A DNA stretch of 6,771 nucleotides from the NCBI GenBank assembly GCA_024636135.1, contig JAGXHP010000001.1, forward strand, positions 1 through 6,771, written 5' to 3'. The notes under the pieces are model-generated. The model did not search any database, was not told where the DNA came from, and saw nothing but the letters and a program-made list of their open reading frames with translations. The DNA is from Chloroflexota bacterium (GTDB taxonomy: Bacteria; Chloroflexota; Limnocylindria; QHBO01). How positions within the stretch are numbered: the first letter of the stretch is position 1; the number at the start of each line of letters is the position of its first letter. Position numbers and translations under genes: made by a program. Of the stretch, positions 5,289 through 6,771 are shown piece after piece.

Positions 5289-6529
5289 CACGCCGCCGGC
5301 AGACGCTTGTGGAGCACGATCTGCTGGTCCTGGGTCACCCCGGTCGCGAACCCGGCCTCGCTCAGGGCAAGGTAGTACTCCCAGGTGCGCACGAACCGAT
5401 CGTCGAACCCCATCGCGCGCACGGCGTCGATCCGTCCGATGAAGCGCGTCCGCCACGCTCGCAGGGTCCGGGCGTAGTGCTCGGCGATGTCGGCCGCCCG
5501 TTCGATCACCAGCCCGGTCCCGTGTAGCGAACGCTCGATCACCGCCAGCGACGGGAGGAGTCCGCCGGGGAAGATGTAGGTCTGGATCCAGTTGGAACCG
5601 CCCGCCTGTCGTTTCCATCCGGCGTCGGGAACGGTGATTGTCTGGAGGCTCATCCGTCCCCCCGGCGCCAACGCGTCGGCGCAGGCCCGGAAGTACGTCG
5701 CCAGGTAATCGGCGCCCACGGCCTCGAGCATCTCGATCGAGACGACGGCGTCGTAGGTCCCGGAGATGTCGCGATAGTCGCGCAGCTGGATGTCGACGAG
5801 ATGCTCGAGCCCGGCCTCTCGGACGCGCTCGCGCGCCAGGTCGTGCTGGCGCTGCGAGATCGTGAGCGAGGTAACGCGGCAGCCGATCTCGCCGGCGGCG
5901 TGGATCGCAAAGCCTCCCCATCCCGACCCGATCTCGAGGACGTGCATCCCCTTGCGCAGGCCCGCGCCCTCGGCGATGCGACGGTACTTGGCACGCTGCG
6001 CATCGGCCACACCCTGGTCGGCTGACTCGAACACCGCGCTCGAGTAGGTCATCGTCTCGTCGAGCCACAGGCGGTAGAAGTCGTTGCCCAGGTCGTAGTG
6101 CGCGCTGATGTTCTTCCGGCTCTGGGTGACGGTGTTGCGACGCAATCGGTGCTCGACGATCCGGAGCAGCTGCATCGGCGCGCGATACCACCCGTTGGTC
6201 AGCGCAAGCGCGCTTCGGTTGAGCGCGGCGAGCCGGAGGACCGCGGCAAGGTCCGGGCTCGTCCACAGTCCATCCATGTAGGCCTCGCCGGCTCCCGTCT
6301 CGCCGCCGATGAGCATCCGGACGAACGCCTCGCGGTCGTGGACGTGAATCTCCGCTCGGTCGTCCGACGTGCCGTCGCCGAACTCCCGTCGGCTTCCGTC
6401 GGGCAGCACGGCAGCCAGCCGGCCAATGCGAATCCTCGCCGCCCCAGCAAGAACCACGCGTTCCGCCGTCCGGCCGAGGGTGGCGTCCGCGAGACCGCGG
6501 AGACGCTCCGCCGGCAACACCGACGTCAT
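5288..6529 (-). CDS. cfa: cyclopropane-fatty-acid synthase family SAM methyltransferase
   Basis: A 413-residue member of the family that transfers a methyl(ene) from SAM to the double bond of unsaturated acyl chains in membrane phospholipids. Visible features: an N-terminal lipid-binding-like domain (about 1-130) with GEAYMDGLW, then HYDLGNDFY (144-152), MTYSSAVF (160-167), SAM motif I VLEIGSGWGG (197-206), MLEAVG (267-272) and YIFPGGLLPS (318-327). Against E. coli Cfa (Cys139, Glu239, His266, Ile268, Tyr317) the bicarbonate-site positions read Ser164, Glu269, Gln296, Ile298 and Tyr352, so two of the five differ. It may therefore make a methylated or otherwise altered acyl chain rather than a cyclopropane. 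ATG 6529 is chosen because it overlaps the upstream stop as ATGA and has GAGG seven bases upstream; ATG 6574 would lie well inside the preceding gene. The paired DUF1365 gene is the usual partner of this subgroup. Confidence 0.92.
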   Translation of the reverse strand: MTSVLPAERLRGLADATLGRTAERVVLAGAARIRIGRLAAVLPDGSRREFGDGTSDDRAEIHVHDREAFVRMLIGGETGAGEAYMDGLWTSPDLAAVLRLAALNRSALALTNGWYRAPMQLLRIVEHRLRRNTVTQSRKNISAHYDLGNDFYRLWLDETMTYSSAVFESADQGVADAQRAKYRRIAEGAGLRKGMHVLEIGSGWGGFAIHAAGEIGCRVTSLTISQRQHDLARERVREAGLEHLVDIQLRDYRDISGTYDAVVSIEMLEAVGADYLATYFRACADALAPGGRMSLQTITVPDAGWKRQAGGSNWIQTYIFPGGLLPSLAVIERSLHGTGLVIERAADIAEHYARTLRAWRTRFIGRIDAVRAMGFDDRFVRTWEYYLALSEAGFATGVTQDQQIVLHKRLPAA

Positions 6530-6771
6530 CGGGCTGCCTCGCGATGCTTGTAGAACCGTGCCCCCAGCCTCCACAGCCGGAGCGCGTGCAGATGGATCAT
6601 GCCGATGGCCTTGTGTGTCACGAACGGATGCCGGATGAGCATGCGCGCCGCCGTCCGCGAGTTCAAGCGTCGCCGCGCGAGGTCGACGCTGGCATGCAGC
6701 TGAAGCTCGTCGTCCTCGAACTCGTTGATGGTGATCCTCAGCCGCTGCGGCTCATCCCTGACGCGGACGAC
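6526..6771 (-). CDS. DUF1365 family protein, C-terminal end (partial)
   Basis: The frame is open from the right edge to the TGA at 6528-6526 and yields the last 81 residues of a protein that starts beyond the window. It reads RLRITINEFEDDELQLHASV, then RRRLNSRTAARMLIRHPFVT, HKAIGMIHLHALRLWRLG and a tail ARFYKH. This matches the DUF1365 C-terminus, in which a LxxxLxRHPxxTxKxxxxIHxxALRLWxxG pattern is typical. The biochemical role of DUF1365 is not established to my knowledge. Its genes usually sit next to cyclopropane-synthase-like genes and often an FAD-dependent oxidoreductase, implying a role in unsaturated fatty-acid modification. Here its stop overlaps the cfa start by four bases (ATGA), which predicts translational coupling. 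Whether the oxidoreductase gene lies upstream cannot be seen. Confidence 0.82.
   Translation of the reverse strand, partial: VVRVRDEPQRLRITINEFEDDELQLHASVDLARRRLNSRTAARMLIRHPFVTHKAIGMIHLHALRLWRLGARFYKHREAAR
6537..6540 (-). promoter_or_regulatory. ribosome binding site that decides the cfa start
   Basis: The - strand reads GAGG followed by seven bases and ATG 6529. It lies inside the last codons of the DUF1365 gene. Together with the ATGA overlap it supports the 413-residue form over the 428-residue reading from 6574. Confidence 0.55.

Noticed and set aside
5253..6266. 337-codon - strand frame inside cfa in another phase
   Set aside because: Very Arg/Ala/Gly-rich, with no motifs, while the overlapping frame is an unmistakable Cfa protein. 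Only its last 11 codons, lying in the gap, were kept as a mini-ORF observation.
5288..6574. 428-residue version of the Cfa protein starting at ATG 6574
   Set aside because: It would overlap the DUF1365 gene by 49 bases and has a non-family N-terminus; ATG 6529 has the ATGA overlap and a GAGG Shine-Dalgarno.

Overview
The window is a densely packed, GC-rich bacterial chromosomal segment. It has strong G/C bias at third codon positions, ATG and GTG starts, short gaps and overlapping stop/start codons. The content is housekeeping and metabolic: HPPD, an archaeal/eukaryotic-type prolyl-tRNA synthetase, an S41 peptidase with a Pro/Thr linker, and a DUF1365-cyclopropane synthase pair. Together with the base composition this suggests a soil or water bacterium of a high-GC phylum such as Chloroflexota or Actinomycetota. 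That is inference; no rRNA or other phylogenetic marker is present. I see no mobile element, CRISPR array, tRNA or phage gene, and no gene-free stretch longer than 89 bases.

Left half, + strand: the last 43 codons of 4-hydroxyphenylpyruvate dioxygenase (1-132), a small unrecognised lipoprotein (145-567), an 89-base gap, prolyl-tRNA synthetase (657-2093), and a PLP-dependent threonine/serine ammonia-lyase (2094-3056) whose GTG directly abuts the proS stop codon. The 89-base gap holds two inverted repeats and a candidate leaderless -10 element.

Right half, - strand, reading from the right edge: the last 81 codons of a DUF1365 protein (6771-6526), a cyclopropane-fatty-acid-synthase-family methyltransferase (6529-5288, 4-base ATGA overlap), a class I SAM methyltransferase (5256-4444) and a membrane-anchored S41 C-terminal processing peptidase (4374-3058). 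The order and spacing (-4, 31 and 69 bases) fit one transcript, with lipid modification at its start and envelope proteolysis at its end. The - strand promoter lies outside the window.

The two gene sets converge with one base between stop codons. Both stop codons sit inside a 17-base inverted repeat that could form a hairpin in either transcript. No undescribed large system is evident. The points most worth following are this shared hairpin, an 11-codon mini-ORF stitched by TGATG and ATGA overlaps between cfa and the methyltransferase gene, the non-canonical bicarbonate-site residues of the Cfa protein, and the dyad-rich region before proS.
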